DNA from: Blepharisma japonicum
Taxonomy: Eukaryota > Ciliophora > Heterotrichea > Heterotrichida > Blepharismidae
Length of the DNA stretch: 64,000 nt
Direction: 5' to 3'
Assembly (NCBI GenBank): GCA_949751835.1
Contig: CATKHK010000015.1
Coordinates: 496,001-560,000, forward strand
Each line of letters opens with the position of its first letter. Position 1 is the first letter of the stretch. The notes below the pieces were generated by a model. The model saw only the letters and a list, made by a program, of their open reading frames with translations. It had not been told where the DNA came from and searched no databases. Shown piece by piece: positions 30,134-39,610 of this stretch. Both the position numbers and the translations under genes were made by a program.

Positions 30134-30955
30134 TTATTTTAAATCTCTATGAGAAATTATTGGTATTTGTTCTGAAATTGTTATTCTACCTAACTCGATT
30201 TCATATATATGTGCCCAATTTTTGCCAGTCACATATATCTTGCCATTATCATAAGCAATTCCATTCAATACTTCTCCTGCAGTTCATGAACTATACTCCC
30301 CTTCTTGCTCTAGACCGGTTAAATTAACCCAAGAATTTATCTTTCCAGTGGAGGGATCTATTCTTATTATATAATGTGCATATCATATATTAGCCCAAAT
30401 TTCTCCATCAACCCATTCAAGTTCATTAATTCTATTTATTCGCTGGCCTTGTGAAGTAACTAAAATACTCTTAATTATTGAATAATCTGCAGGATTCATG
30501 ACATAAATTTTATGTGATCCGTCTGAAATGTATAAATAAGTACCATCAGAGCAAATTCCCCAGCCTTCTTTAAGAGAAGCAGGATATTTAGCAGTTTCAA
30601 TCAAATCAAAAGTGTTTATGTCATAAACCATCATTACATTTTCCTTCCATGTTAGTTGAAATAGCTTGTTGTTTCATTCAGTTAAACCTTCACCAAAGTG
30701 CTTTTTATTGAGAACTTTTGACTTAATTTTCGTATTACTTGCCAGATTAAGGTGCTGAAGCTCACTTTTACCGTATAACCCTGTTGATTGATAAACTGAA
30801 TTTCCTTTCACTAAGAAACCTTGACTAGATAGATATTACGTGAAATCTTGCTTAGAGTGTGGGTATACATTAACCACTTTGAAGTCATGAACTATGACAC
30901 TTTCTTGGGCATTAGACAAAAAATAAGGTAAATATAAGAAGAATGAAAAAAACAT
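30134..30955 (-). CDS. Glutaminyl-peptide cyclotransferase (plant/bacterial beta-propeller type)
   Basis: 268 residues after removing a 15-nt intron at 30825-30839 (GTAATATCTATCTAG) and reading three TGA as Trp. A signal peptide (MFFSFFLYLPYFLSNA) leads to the family motifs: DFTQGFLVKGNSVYQSTGLY, GKSELQHLNL, HFGEGLTEWNNKLFQLTWKE, GWGICSDGTYLYISDGS, INELEWVDGEIWANIW and LNGIAYDNGKIYVTGKNW. The intron falls inside the FTQG motif and its removal restores it exactly, which is strong support. The enzyme turns N-terminal Gln into pyroglutamate on secreted proteins. It diverges from the START-domain gene, 176 nt between starts. Confidence 0.95.
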
Positions 30956-31131
30956 ATTTTTGCAATATTTCTAATTGAAATTAAGTATATGCGCTTTAAT
31001 CAATTTTTCGAATTCTCTGCATTTTTATCAATGCAATTTGAAATTTTGCATCAAATGCCTCATGTTTGAAAATAGTGGAAATAAAATTGCATTACCGCAA
31101 ATTACTCTCTCCCAGTAATAACTTTAATTAA

Positions 31132-31773
31132 ATGGATGAAGAAAACCCAGCAATTCTAGCCAAATTGGAGTCAGCTTACCTCGAAGCAATGAACGAGCTT
31201 TCTGACATGTCAGGATGGGAACCAATTCGAGACTGGTCTGATCTCTTTACATTCCGTAAAACAACCGAATCTGGCCTCGACAAGTTAAAAATCGAAGCAT
31301 ACATTGACAGACCTCCACAAAAAGTTTGCGACTATTTTTGGGAAAATTTCAGCAAAGTTTACTGTGAACTTAACCCAGACATGGTTTCCAAATTTGAAGT
31401 TTTAAAAAATTTTTCAGACGGTACTGGGAGGGTGAAATATGACTTAATTAATGTCCCAGTCCCTGGAATTTCAAAAAGAGAAGTTGTATATTTCTGCAAG
31501 AAACTACAGTTTGACGAAAATACATTTGGCTTTATAGACACTTCTATAGATTATGAAGAAGCAAAAGCTGAAGAAGGCTCTATAAGAGTAGATTTAAAAT
31601 ACGGTCTTCATCTATTCGAGTCTATTGCTGGAAACACAGAAAAAACCCATTTATCTTCTGTTTCTTTAGCTGACCCTAAAGGAAGTATTCCAGCCTCAGT
31701 CATTAATTTAGGATTAGGGAAGAGATCAGATTTTTATCGAACTTTTATCGATATTCTCCTCAAAGATATTTAA
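31132..31773 (+). CDS. START-domain lipid-binding protein
   Basis: A 213-residue protein consisting of just a START-like fold: GWEPIRDWSDLFTFRKTTES at the start, LKIEAYIDRPPQKVCDYFWE (first helix after strand 1), YDLINVPVPGISKREVVYFC in the core strands and the C-terminal helix RSDFYRTFIDILLKDI. The pattern F-x-x-x-x-x-x-IxxxPxxVxxYFW and I-S-x-R-E-V-V-Y fits small START proteins that move lipids between membranes. No targeting peptide or membrane span. Ligand cannot be read. It is convergent with RPA12, 35 nt between stops. Confidence 0.85.
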   Translation: MDEENPAILAKLESAYLEAMNELSDMSGWEPIRDWSDLFTFRKTTESGLDKLKIEAYIDRPPQKVCDYFWENFSKVYCELNPDMVSKFEVLKNFSDGTGRVKYDLINVPVPGISKREVVYFCKKLQFDENTFGFIDTSIDYEEAKAEEGSIRVDLKYGLHLFESIAGNTEKTHLSSVSLADPKGSIPASVINLGLGKRSDFYRTFIDILLKDI

Positions 31774-31808
31774 TCCAAATTCTCTTTTAAAAAACTTTAA
31801 GAATTGTC

Positions 31809-32126
31809 TTAATTTTGTACTGTTTTGTATCCACACTTCGGGCACTCTAAAAACACCGTTTCTCCTTCATCAGCACTTCTCATCTGTCGTGAGGTGTAAT
31901 ACATTTTCTCCGCCCCGCATTGTGAGCATTCTATGTTCATTGTAGCTCTGGCTACTATCATGATTTCTTGATCCCATCCTTTTCTACCAGGGTAATTTCT
32001 TTCAATTGTGATTTCTTTGTCTTTTAGTTCGTTTGCTGTATTGCATCTGCCACATATAGGGATTTCGCCAAGCAGGCTTTTGCACTCAGTGCAAAATTGT
32101 ACAGGAGGTGAAAGTTCAGATGACAT
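31809..32126 (-). CDS. RPA12: RNA polymerase I subunit RPA12 (A12.2/ZNRD1)
   Basis: A 105-residue protein with two zinc ribbons. The N-terminal one is FCTECKSLLGEIPICGRC. The C-terminal one is TFIIS-like: IECSQCGAEKMYYTSRQMRS followed by ADEGETVFLECPKCGY, with the Q-x-R-S-A-D-E hairpin that stimulates RNA cleavage intact. Length and the single-ribbon N-terminus point to A12.2 of Pol I rather than RPB9 or RPC11. It sits 68 nt downstream of TRIP4 on the same strand. Confidence 0.9.
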   Translation of the reverse strand: MSSELSPPVQFCTECKSLLGEIPICGRCNTANELKDKEITIERNYPGRKGWDQEIMIVARATMNIECSQCGAEKMYYTSRQMRSADEGETVFLECPKCGYKTVQN

Positions 32127-32194
32127 TTATAATTTAGTGCAAAATCATAAGAAATTATATGATATCTAAAAGCTAATCAAATTTGTCTTAAAAT

Positions 32195-33742
32195 TTAATA
32201 ATAAAGCTCAGCTACATTTTCTTCCTCTTCTTGATCCATAACTGGCCACCACTTTGTATAAACCCTTCTAAGCCCTCTGCAAGCTCCTTCCCACAGTTGA
32301 AATTCTAGGTTATAAATTTTCTTGCCTCCAATCATCCTTATTGGTACTAGTAATTTCATTGGGTTTTTTATAATAAATCGAAATTTACTTTCGTTGTCTT
32401 CTCGAACGTTTTCTGGGGTAATTTCATTGTATTCTTCTCCGCTTAGGACATCTATTAATTCTATCCTTCCTAAAAGGACACCTGTCGGATATTTATCAGG
32501 AAATGAAGGCTTATCAGGGGCATTCTCATATATGTTTGTGTAGAACATTTCAACTGCAGCTATATCTTCAGGTGTTGGTCTTCTAGCACTGGCATGAATT
32601 CATAACGGGCCTCTATAGTCAGTTGACCAGTTTCTCCCTTCTACTCTTTTAAAACCATATACCAACAATGAAGCCCACGGTTGATGCATAGTCAAGCACT
32701 GCCTTTTATCTTGGTCTTCCGTAAATATCATCGGATCATGAATTTTTGGCTTCTCAACTTTCCCAGCTAGCTCAGCAAAAGGATCTTCATTCTGTACAAC
32801 CGAAAAGGTTGATTTTGTTGGCTTTTCTTTTACAGGCTCATTTTTCAGCTTACTCATAACTTTTTCGTACACATCCCTAACTTTATCATCCAAATCTGTA
32901 TTCGCATGGAGCCTTTTAGAGGCTTCAATAAAAAATTTTCCTGCTTTTTCTTTTTGTTGAACTTTGTCTTTTTCTACAACTTTTTTAGAACGAATATCAG
33001 CATCAACTGTCGCATTAGCTAAATCAACAGTAACGTGCATGACTCGATTTGCTGACTCTGCTCTTTCTTTTTGCTCTTTTTCCATTTTTAATGCAGCTTC
33101 TCTATCTTCTGGAGAAAACCAGGCGTTGTTGGCAATGTCAAACCAATCTGTGTGGTCATCTATTACTGCTAAGCGCTCATCTGTGTTTTGATCAAAGGCC
33201 AGGAGCTTTTCTTTATGCTGGATAGCTTGAATATAAGATTTCTCGTCAGGAAGGGTTTGTGGGACTTCTCCTTTAGGCACTACCATATGGCCACAATACA
33301 TGCAAGGGCCTCTCCCTTCTATTGCGCAAACTATTTTACCACAAGCTAAACAGTTTCCTATGAGCTCATGAGTAGTTGCCATACAATAGCATAATCTTTT
33401 AGAAACAAAAGCAGGGCCGTTTAGTTCTTTTTGCAGCCTTTCCATATTAGGCTTGTTCATCTCGATCTTGACTGGCTTCTTTTTCTTGATTTTCTTTTGG
33501 ATTGCAAACCTTTTTTCAATAAAGCTGTCAATAAAGTCCAATTTTCTAGCTCTCAGAAGCAACGAAGACTGAGATGTGTCGTCGTCTTCGACCCCTAGCA
33601 TTGATGATAATTCTGCTCTGACCTGATCTGGTTCTTGAATAGTTAAAATGTAATTTGCCATCTCAGTGATCATTTGTGGGTCGTTAAGAGATCTTAATAA
33701 ATCTGACATGTGACTTAGAGCCCAAGTCTTGATCTCTTCCAT
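32195..33742 (-). CDS. TRIP4: TRIP4/ASC-1 homologue (C2HC5 zinc finger plus ASCH domain)
   Basis: 515 residues, one frame with a single TGA as Trp at residue 381 in the ASCH motif (STDYRGPLWIHASARRPT). The zinc finger lies at about 117-152: LCYCMATTHELIGNCLACGK then CAIEGRGPCMYCGHMV. The ASCH domain starts at about 347 with CLTMHQPWASLLVYGFKRVE and GRNWSTDYRGPLW. Both are in the standard order for TRIP4. In animals TRIP4 is part of the ASC-1 complex (with ASCC3 helicase) that rescues collided ribosomes and aids transcription. The first 30 codons are also found as a remnant at 35190-35270. Confidence 0.95.
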
Positions 33743-33783
33743 AATATTAATATACTTTAGTCTTTTTTAAGATTTTAGACTTA

Positions 33784-34806
33784 TTATGAAGAACTTTTCT
33801 CTAGAACTATCAAATGATAAAATGGCCAAATATTGGAATCAGTTGCATCTACAACATCTGACATCTCTTTGATAAACAATTCATATATAGCATCTCTTTC
33901 TTCATCACTTCTTTTAATTACTTTTTGCATGACTCCTTTTAAAGAACCTGCTGCAAGCCTCTTCAGCCCATTGATATACTTATTTTTTTCTTCAACTGAA
34001 AGATTATCAATACCTGGAACTCTACCTTCTCCTACCTTTGTAATTAAAATAACTCTATATAATTCTGAAACTTCATTAAGGGCATTTTGGACTTCTTCAT
34101 TGGTTCTCCCATATATTGGGATTGTTATGCTTCTCTTTTCTTCTTCAGTGATAATTCCTTTGGTAAATGCATTTTCTGTAGTCGTATTAATTATCATGCT
34201 TGATGAAGCTATTGATATAGATTCATCTAAAAATTGTATAACTAATCTTCCTGAGTTAACTAGCTCTTTGTGCCTTTGGCGGAGAAGTGTGACTAAATCG
34301 TTGTGTGCGATTTTTGATGCTAAAGCTTTAAATTCAGGGTCGTTTGAAGAGGAAGGAATGCAATTATCTGGTGCACTGACAGGCTGAGATAACCAATGAA
34401 GAGCTGCAGAGGAAAATCCAAGATTAACTGAGTTATTTGGCAAAATTTGATCATAAAATGAACGACCAATTGCTGAAAAATAGACATTTGAAAGTTTAAT
34501 ATATGATTCTTCAAACTCCAAAATTGTTTTAAAAGTCTTAATCCAATTGTTATCTGGCAAGTCATTGTGAATAACAAGAACAGGGCTGCTTGAATTTTCT
34601 CTAAATTTTGAAAGAGTTTGCTTTAGAAATACCATTGAGTTATAGCCCTCAGATGATCCATAATCTGCAATGACGATTTGCTCGTTAGTTAAGCTGCTAA
34701 CATGGTTAAGACTGTCAATAAAAGCATCCGATGCTTTTAATAGCTGCAATCTTTGATGAAGAGATCCTTCATTATATCCATGAAGAGCGAATCCTCCTGT
34801 TGACAT
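33784..34806 (-). CDS. SABATH-type SAM-dependent carboxyl methyltransferase, copy 1
   Basis: A 340-residue protein. The fold and motifs fit Methyltransf_7 (SABATH): IVIADYGSSEGYNSM for SAM binding, LVIHNDLPDNNW (the conserved N-D-L-P-x-N-D/N-F/W), IGRSFYDQILPNNSVNLGFS and AALHWLSQP (the S-S-x-x-L-H-W-L-S landmark), then LVIQFLDES. Plant SABATH enzymes methylate carboxyl groups of small molecules such as salicylate or jasmonate; the substrate here is unknown. A longer open frame reaches 34863, but the paralogue at 35314 starts at the same MSTGG and has exactly 340 residues, so ATG 34804-34806 is preferred. Within a duplicated block. Confidence 0.88.
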   Translation of the reverse strand: MSTGGFALHGYNEGSLHQRLQLLKASDAFIDSLNHVSSLTNEQIVIADYGSSEGYNSMVFLKQTLSKFRENSSSPVLVIHNDLPDNNWIKTFKTILEFEESYIKLSNVYFSAIGRSFYDQILPNNSVNLGFSSAALHWLSQPVSAPDNCIPSSSNDPEFKALASKIAHNDLVTLLRQRHKELVNSGRLVIQFLDESISIASSSMIINTTTENAFTKGIITEEEKRSITIPIYGRTNEEVQNALNEVSELYRVILITKVGEGRVPGIDNLSVEEKNKYINGLKRLAAGSLKGVMQKVIKRSDEERDAIYELFIKEMSDVVDATDSNIWPFYHLIVLEKSSS

Positions 34807-34899
34807 TTTATTATAATCAAACAATTTATTATTAAAAGTTATGGAGAATTTCATATTGACCAAATAAGTAATATTTTTATTAAGGATAAATAAATTAAT

Positions 34900-35100
34900 T
34901 TGATTATTTAAAAATAAAGTGAACTTAATAAATTCTGGATGTGTGAACTTAGGCTATTTTTCAATTGGAAACTGATTCTGTACTATTTCATTTAAGAAAA
35001 TGATATCAAAATGCAGATGATTTGCTTTATTGCTTGCTCTTAATGAGTCATAATCCAATCTCATAGATGCGCCTCTAAATAAACGGAAAGTATACTATAT
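34900..35100 (-). pseudogene. Remnant of the VTC2-like gene in a duplicated block
   Basis: Two stretches match the intact VTC2-like gene downstream: about 34908-34945 matches its 3' end (36446-36480) and about 34958-35095 matches its middle (36918-37055), so most of the 3' half is deleted. The text TGCAGATGATTTG and CTCTAAATAAACGG are shared. It marks the edge of copy 1 of a tandem duplication and cannot encode a protein. Confidence 0.8.
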
Positions 35101-35189
35101 TTAAGTGAGCTTAAAGTTAATTTTCAAAATAATAGCAACCTTTAAGCCTCATTTTTTACATAAATTAATTATTAATTTTATAAAAAAAA

Positions 35190-35272
35190 AACTAAGAGAT
35201 CTTAATGATTAGATATGTGACTTAGAGTCTATATCTTGATCTCTTCTATAATATTAATATGCTTTTAGGCAT
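35190..35272 (-). pseudogene. Remnant of the TRIP4 5' end at the second duplication boundary
   Basis: AGAGATCTTAATGAT, then ATGTGACTTAGAG and TTGATCTCTTC at about 35190-35250 match the first coding bases of TRIP4 (about 33685-33745), including the spacer leading to the methyltransferase stop. The fragment lies just upstream of the second methyltransferase's 3' end, exactly as the original lies next to copy 1. It is too short to be a gene and no longer starts an open frame. Confidence 0.8.
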
Positions 35273-35313
35273 TTCTGTAATCATTTAAGATAAAATAATA
35301 GATTTTAGACCTA

Positions 35314-36336
35314 TTATGAAGAATTTTTCTCTAGAACTATCAAATGATAATTTGGCCAACAATTGCAATCAGTTGTATCAACAACTTCTAGCATCTCTTT
35401 GACAAACAATTCATATATTGCATCCTTTTCTTGATCACTTCTTTTAATTGCTTTTTGAATAACACCTTTGACAGAAGCTGCTCCAAGCCTCTTCAGCCCA
35501 GTCATATACTTATTTTTTTCCTCATCAGGAGCATCATCAAGACCTGGAATTCTGCTGTCTCCTATCTGAGTTCATGAAATAACTCTATATAATTCTGAAA
35601 CTTCATTAAGGGCATTTTGGACTTCTTCACTGGTCCTTCCATACATTGGGATCGTTATGTTTCTCTTCTCTTCTTCAGTAATAATTCCTTTGGCAAATGC
35701 ATTTTCTGTTGTTATATTAATGATAGTGCTGGTTGCAGCTGTTGATATAGTTTCATTTAAAAATTGTATAACTAATCTTCCTGAGTTAACTAGCTCTTTG
35801 TGCCTTTGGTGGAGGAGTGTGACTAAATCGTTGTGTGCGATTTTTGATGCTAAAGCTTTAAATTCAGAGTCATTTGAAGCAGAAGGGATACAATTATCTG
35901 GAGCACTGATAGGCTGGGATAGCCAGTGGAGTGAAGCAGACGAAAGTCCAATATTTACTGAGTTATTTGGCAAAATTTGATCATAAAATGAACGACCAAT
36001 TGCAGAAAAATAGACATTTGGAAGTTTAATATATGATTCTTCAAACTCCAAAATTGTTTTAAAAGTCTTAACCCAATTGTTGTCTGGCAAGTCATTATGA
36101 ATAACAAGAACAGGGCTGCTTGAATTTTCTCTAAACTTTGAAAGAGTTTGCCTTAGAAATACCATTGAATTATAGCCCTCAGATGATCCATAATCTGCAA
36201 TCACAATTTGTTCGTTAGTTAAGCTGCTTACATGGTTAAGACTGTCAATAAAAACGTCAGACGCTTTTAATAGCTGCAATCTTTGATGAAGAGATCCTTC
36301 ATTATACCCATGAAAAACAATGCCTCCGGTTGACAT
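35314..36336 (-). CDS. SABATH-type methyltransferase, copy 2
   Basis: 340 residues, ATG 36334-36336 to TAA, with one TGA read as Trp (YRVISWTQIGDSR; copy 1 has YRVILITKVGEGR at this place). It is nearly identical to copy 1 through most of its length (same GSSEGYNSM, NDLPDNNW and GRSFYDQILPNNSVNIG), including flanking non-coding DNA, but diverges in the segment after residue 254 and in the tail (CNCWPNYHLIVLEKNSS). Both copies are intact, so both may be used. The duplication is fairly recent. Confidence 0.9.
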
Positions 36337-36440
36337 TTTATTATATCAGACAATTTAAGAATAAAATTATGGAGAATTTTATATTGACAAAATAATTTTA
36401 TAGCAATTTTATAAAAGACAAATAAACCTAATTTGATTAT

Positions 36441-37493
36441 TTAAAAATAAAGTGAACTTAATAAATTCTGGATATAAGAACTCATTTTCCTCCAAGTTTC
36501 GTTATCGCAAGAAAGAACTTTCAAATAATCTTCGAACTCAGGGCCTGTTAAATTGTCAAATACGGTTCTTTCATAAGTACAACCTACACCTGATAGATCT
36601 AAAAAGCTAGCTTTGCCTATTTCAAATGTGCTTTGGAAGTTTCTTGGAAAGATGTATAGCTCTAATCCATTCCCTGACATCATAATTGAGTGTGGTATAT
36701 TATTTTCAATAAAATAATTCACTACCATCCCAGCTACATTTCCAATTGATTCGCTTGCCTCTGAGACTGCAACATCACTCACTTCCTGATTAGGTGTGAT
36801 TACAAGGCATTTTGCAGGATACTCTACTTGGAAAAGTCTGACCCCTACAGTAAACATGTTAATTTCATCCACGTCTTTATGTTGTAATGTTGATTCCAAT
36901 AGCAAAGTTTTCGGGAATTTTTCAATAGGAAATTGGCTCAGTCCAATTTCATTTAAGAAAATGACATCGAAATGCAGATGATTTGTGTCAGTGTTTGCTC
37001 CTAATGAGTCATAACCCAATCTCATAGATGTTCCTCTAAATAAACGGAAAGTATTTAAAGCTAACGTCAACAGCTCAGTGCTTATTGCTTGAGGCAAATG
37101 CTCATCAGGGAAAAGCGACAAATAAACATGTCCAGTCGTCCAAGGCACTGGATTGATAAAAAGAGGATGCAAAGAATCTTCAACCTCTTCGTCACAAATT
37201 TCTTTTGACTCTTCTGATGGCTTGTCTTTCATAATTTCTTCGTTATCAAAATCTATCCAACAAAGCACAGTGCTGACGTCCTGGGTGTTAAAATATTCAG
37301 CTGTGTCTTCAAAATTACTAAAGGCTGTCCCAGTTATTGGGCTTGGAGTATGAGGCGCTTCATCATTATAAAGCAGCCGATACTGTCCTAGTTCTTTGCG
37401 CTGGGTTCTTTCAATTTTCAAGCGAAAAGCTGCTGCAAGTGCTTGATAATGTTGATTCCAGAAGTCAATCACAATATCAAGGTTTTCGCTCAT
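36441..37493 (-). CDS. GDP-sugar phosphorylase-like protein (VTC2/GDPGP1, HIT superfamily)
   Basis: About 350 residues from MSENLDIV (ATG 37491-37493; an in-frame Met nine codons earlier is possible). The C-terminal two thirds carry the VTC2/GDPGP1 pattern: INPVPWTTGHVYLSLFPDEH, LPQAIS, a FRxxGY[ND]SLGA-like stretch MRLGYDSLGANTDTNHLHFD and FPIEKFPKT; the HLHF pair corresponds to the HIT catalytic His region. VTC2 enzymes act on GDP-L-galactose in ascorbate synthesis, GDPGP1 on GDP-D-glucose; which applies here is unclear. A broken copy of part of it lies at 34900-35100. It sits 60 nt downstream of the dehydrogenase gene on the same strand. Confidence 0.7.
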   Translation of the reverse strand: MSENLDIVIDFWNQHYQALAAAFRLKIERTQRKELGQYRLLYNDEAPHTPSPITGTAFSNFEDTAEYFNTQDVSTVLCWIDFDNEEIMKDKPSEESKEICDEEVEDSLHPLFINPVPWTTGHVYLSLFPDEHLPQAISTELLTLALNTFRLFRGTSMRLGYDSLGANTDTNHLHFDVIFLNEIGLSQFPIEKFPKTLLLESTLQHKDVDEINMFTVGVRLFQVEYPAKCLVITPNQEVSDVAVSEASESIGNVAGMVVNYFIENNIPHSIMMSGNGLELYIFPRNFQSTFEIGKASFLDLSGVGCTYERTVFDNLTGPEFEDYLKVLSCDNETWRKMSSYIQNLLSSLYF

Positions 37494-37552
37494 TTTTATT
37501 ATAAGCATTTGAATTATCAAGAAAAAGGCATTTTTTTAGGAATTTTGTTATT

Positions 37553-38449
37553 TTAAGACCTCGGGCTAACTTGGACATTATTAAGTCTTTCTAAAACATG
37601 AATTAAGGCCTGTGTGCCCTTGCGGGATTCTCCATTAGCGACTAATGATAGGTAAAATTGATTTACCATTGAGAGTCCTGGGAGGCAAAGTTCAAGTCTT
37701 TTGCTTTCTTCTAAGGCCATGCCGAGATCTTTGACGAAATGTTCGATGTAAAAGCCAGGCTCAAGGTCCCCACGTACAATTCTTGGGCCAAGGACTCTTA
37801 AAGAAGCCGATCCTGCAGCGCCAGCACTTATTAGTGTAATCATTTGGTTTAAATCTAAGCCTGCTTTGTGAGCATAAACAAGCCCTTCGACCATTCCAAT
37901 CATATTTCCTGTTAAGATGATTTGGTTTGTCAGTTTTGTGTGTTGGCCTGCCCCTGGAGCTCCCATATGTTCAATATTAGCTCCATAGGTTTTCATAATT
38001 TCTTTAGCTCTATTAAATCCATCTGGTGAACCTCCACACATAATTGCTAGTTTTCCTTCTCTGGCTCCTATATCTCCTCCGGATACAGGTGCATCTACTA
38101 CTTCAATATTTTTGGTTCTTGCCATTTCAGCGATTCTTATAGCTAAACCTGGGCTTGATGATGTGTGATCTACTAATAAAGAACCAGGCTGCAAAGATTC
38201 TAATAAGCCGCCTTGGTTTAATATAACTTCTTCTACATCACGAGGATATCCTACCATTGTGAAGACAACTTGGCAAGTTTCAGCAATTTCTTTGATTGAA
38301 GCAAATTTGGCTCCTTGGGCTGTTAAAGAATCAGCTTTGGAAGGAGTTCTGTTATAAACAGAAAGGCTATAGCCAGCACGAATTAAGTGTTCAGCCATAG
38401 AGCGACCCATAACACCAGTTCCTACCCAACCAATTCGCAGTCCTGCCAT
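37553..38449 (-). CDS. Beta-hydroxyacid dehydrogenase (3-hydroxyisobutyrate dehydrogenase family)
   Basis: A 298-residue protein. The Rossmann motif IGWVGTGVMGRSMAEHLIRA is at the N-terminus, followed by VYNRTPSKAD (the R-T after the second strand points to NADPH). The substrate signature DAPVSGGDIGAREGKLAIM, catalytic Lys in GAGQHTKLTNQ and the FVKDLGMALEE patch are intact. The family includes HIBADH, tartronate semialdehyde reductase and GLYR1; the start at the glycine loop leaves no room for a mitochondrial targeting peptide. No intron or TGA. Exact substrate unknown. Confidence 0.93.
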   Translation of the reverse strand: MAGLRIGWVGTGVMGRSMAEHLIRAGYSLSVYNRTPSKADSLTAQGAKFASIKEIAETCQVVFTMVGYPRDVEEVILNQGGLLESLQPGSLLVDHTSSSPGLAIRIAEMARTKNIEVVDAPVSGGDIGAREGKLAIMCGGSPDGFNRAKEIMKTYGANIEHMGAPGAGQHTKLTNQIILTGNMIGMVEGLVYAHKAGLDLNQMITLISAGAAGSASLRVLGPRIVRGDLEPGFYIEHFVKDLGMALEESKRLELCLPGLSMVNQFYLSLVANGESRKGTQALIHVLERLNNVQVSPRS

Positions 38450-38659
38450 TTTATAAATTCACCAAACGCGAGATATTAATAAGTACGAAGCTATAATGTG
38501 ATTAAAACTTATTTATTTTCTTAAATTTACTAATAGGAATATATTTAGAGAATTAGAAATTACGACCAATTATAATAAGAATGAGAAAAATAAGCAGCAT
38601 ATAATATGAGAAATGATAAAGAATGGCAATCTATATTTTAATTAGAAGTCTTATATCAA

Positions 38660-39574
38660 CTAACTTCGTTTTAGAACATTTATAGAGCCACGGACACTGC
38701 TGCTTAGTACTGAAGTTTCATTTTCCTCTTCTATTATTGTCCCATCCATCGCAAATGGCTTATAAGTTTGATCTAGTCTAGTTTTGCAGCGGTTGCACAT
38801 AGCTTCTCTGACTTCAGATAAAGGTAGGCTGCTTTTAATTCTATTTGTTAAATGGTCAATTTGTGAAGCTAATTCTTCTTTTCTATCTCTAAGATTTTCA
38901 GATTCGATTCTATATTTTTCAAGCTGTTTTTCTCCTTCATGAACCTGATTACTAATTTCCTGCTCATTATTATGAGAAACATCTAAAGATTTTCTTAAAT
39001 CTTCCACTAAATTTTTTGATTTTTCCCCTCTTTCAAGAACTTCGTTCAGTTTTTCTTGCATACTTTGCTCTTTTTCCCTTTGAATTCTTTCTGCTTTTGT
39101 GAGGTCTGATTCTAGCTGACTGATTTTTTGAGTTTTTTCTGTGTGTTCTTTAAGAAGCCTGTCATTCATTTCTTTTTGATGCTGGACTTCATTCTGAAGT
39201 TTTGCTATTTCTTCTTCAATTTCTTTTTTAATCTCTTCTCTAATTAGTTCTCGATTGCAATTATCACAAATTCTTTGTTTTTTAGGCAAGTTTTCATATT
39301 GGCGACGTTTCATAGAGTGATCATCACATACAGAATTTCCACAAAACCTGCAGTGATGTCTTCTGATTGTTAAATTAAATTTCCTATCACAGATAAAGCA
39401 TTTATTATCAAGTTTTCAGTCATGATCCCCTTCACCAGTTTTTCCGAACGGTGATCTTGTAAAAATTGACGAAGTAGATGAAGCCAATGATAGATTGGCG
39501 CTAAATCTATCAAGCTCATTTCCTTTTGATTCATCATTTGTGCTTAATTGGCTAGGATTTGATCTATGTGACAT
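38660..39574 (-). CDS. FYVE zinc-finger protein with coiled coil
   Basis: 304 residues. The frame extends upstream past a TGA to ATG 39572-39574; starting at a later Met (39313) would delete the domain. A FYVE finger occupies about 53-106: W-x-x-D (WKLD, with W from TGA), CFICDRKFNLTIRRHHCRFC, GNSVCDDHS and KKQRICDNC. The WxxD and RRHHCR motifs for PI3P binding are both intact, so it should sit on endosomes. A coiled coil of about 150 residues follows, then a second Cys pair MCNRCKTRLDQ near residue 260, resembling the tail of rabenosyn or EEA1-like tethers, and a Ser-rich end. Confidence 0.92.
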
Positions 39575-39610
39575 ATAAGGTATTATAATTTAATTTAAAT
39601 ATAAAAACAT

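Noticed and set aside
33833-34387. 184-codon plus-strand open frame opposite the SABATH gene
   Set aside because: It is the antisense shadow of the methyltransferase, Ser/Leu-rich as such shadows are, with no motif; the same shadow recurs broken opposite copy 2.
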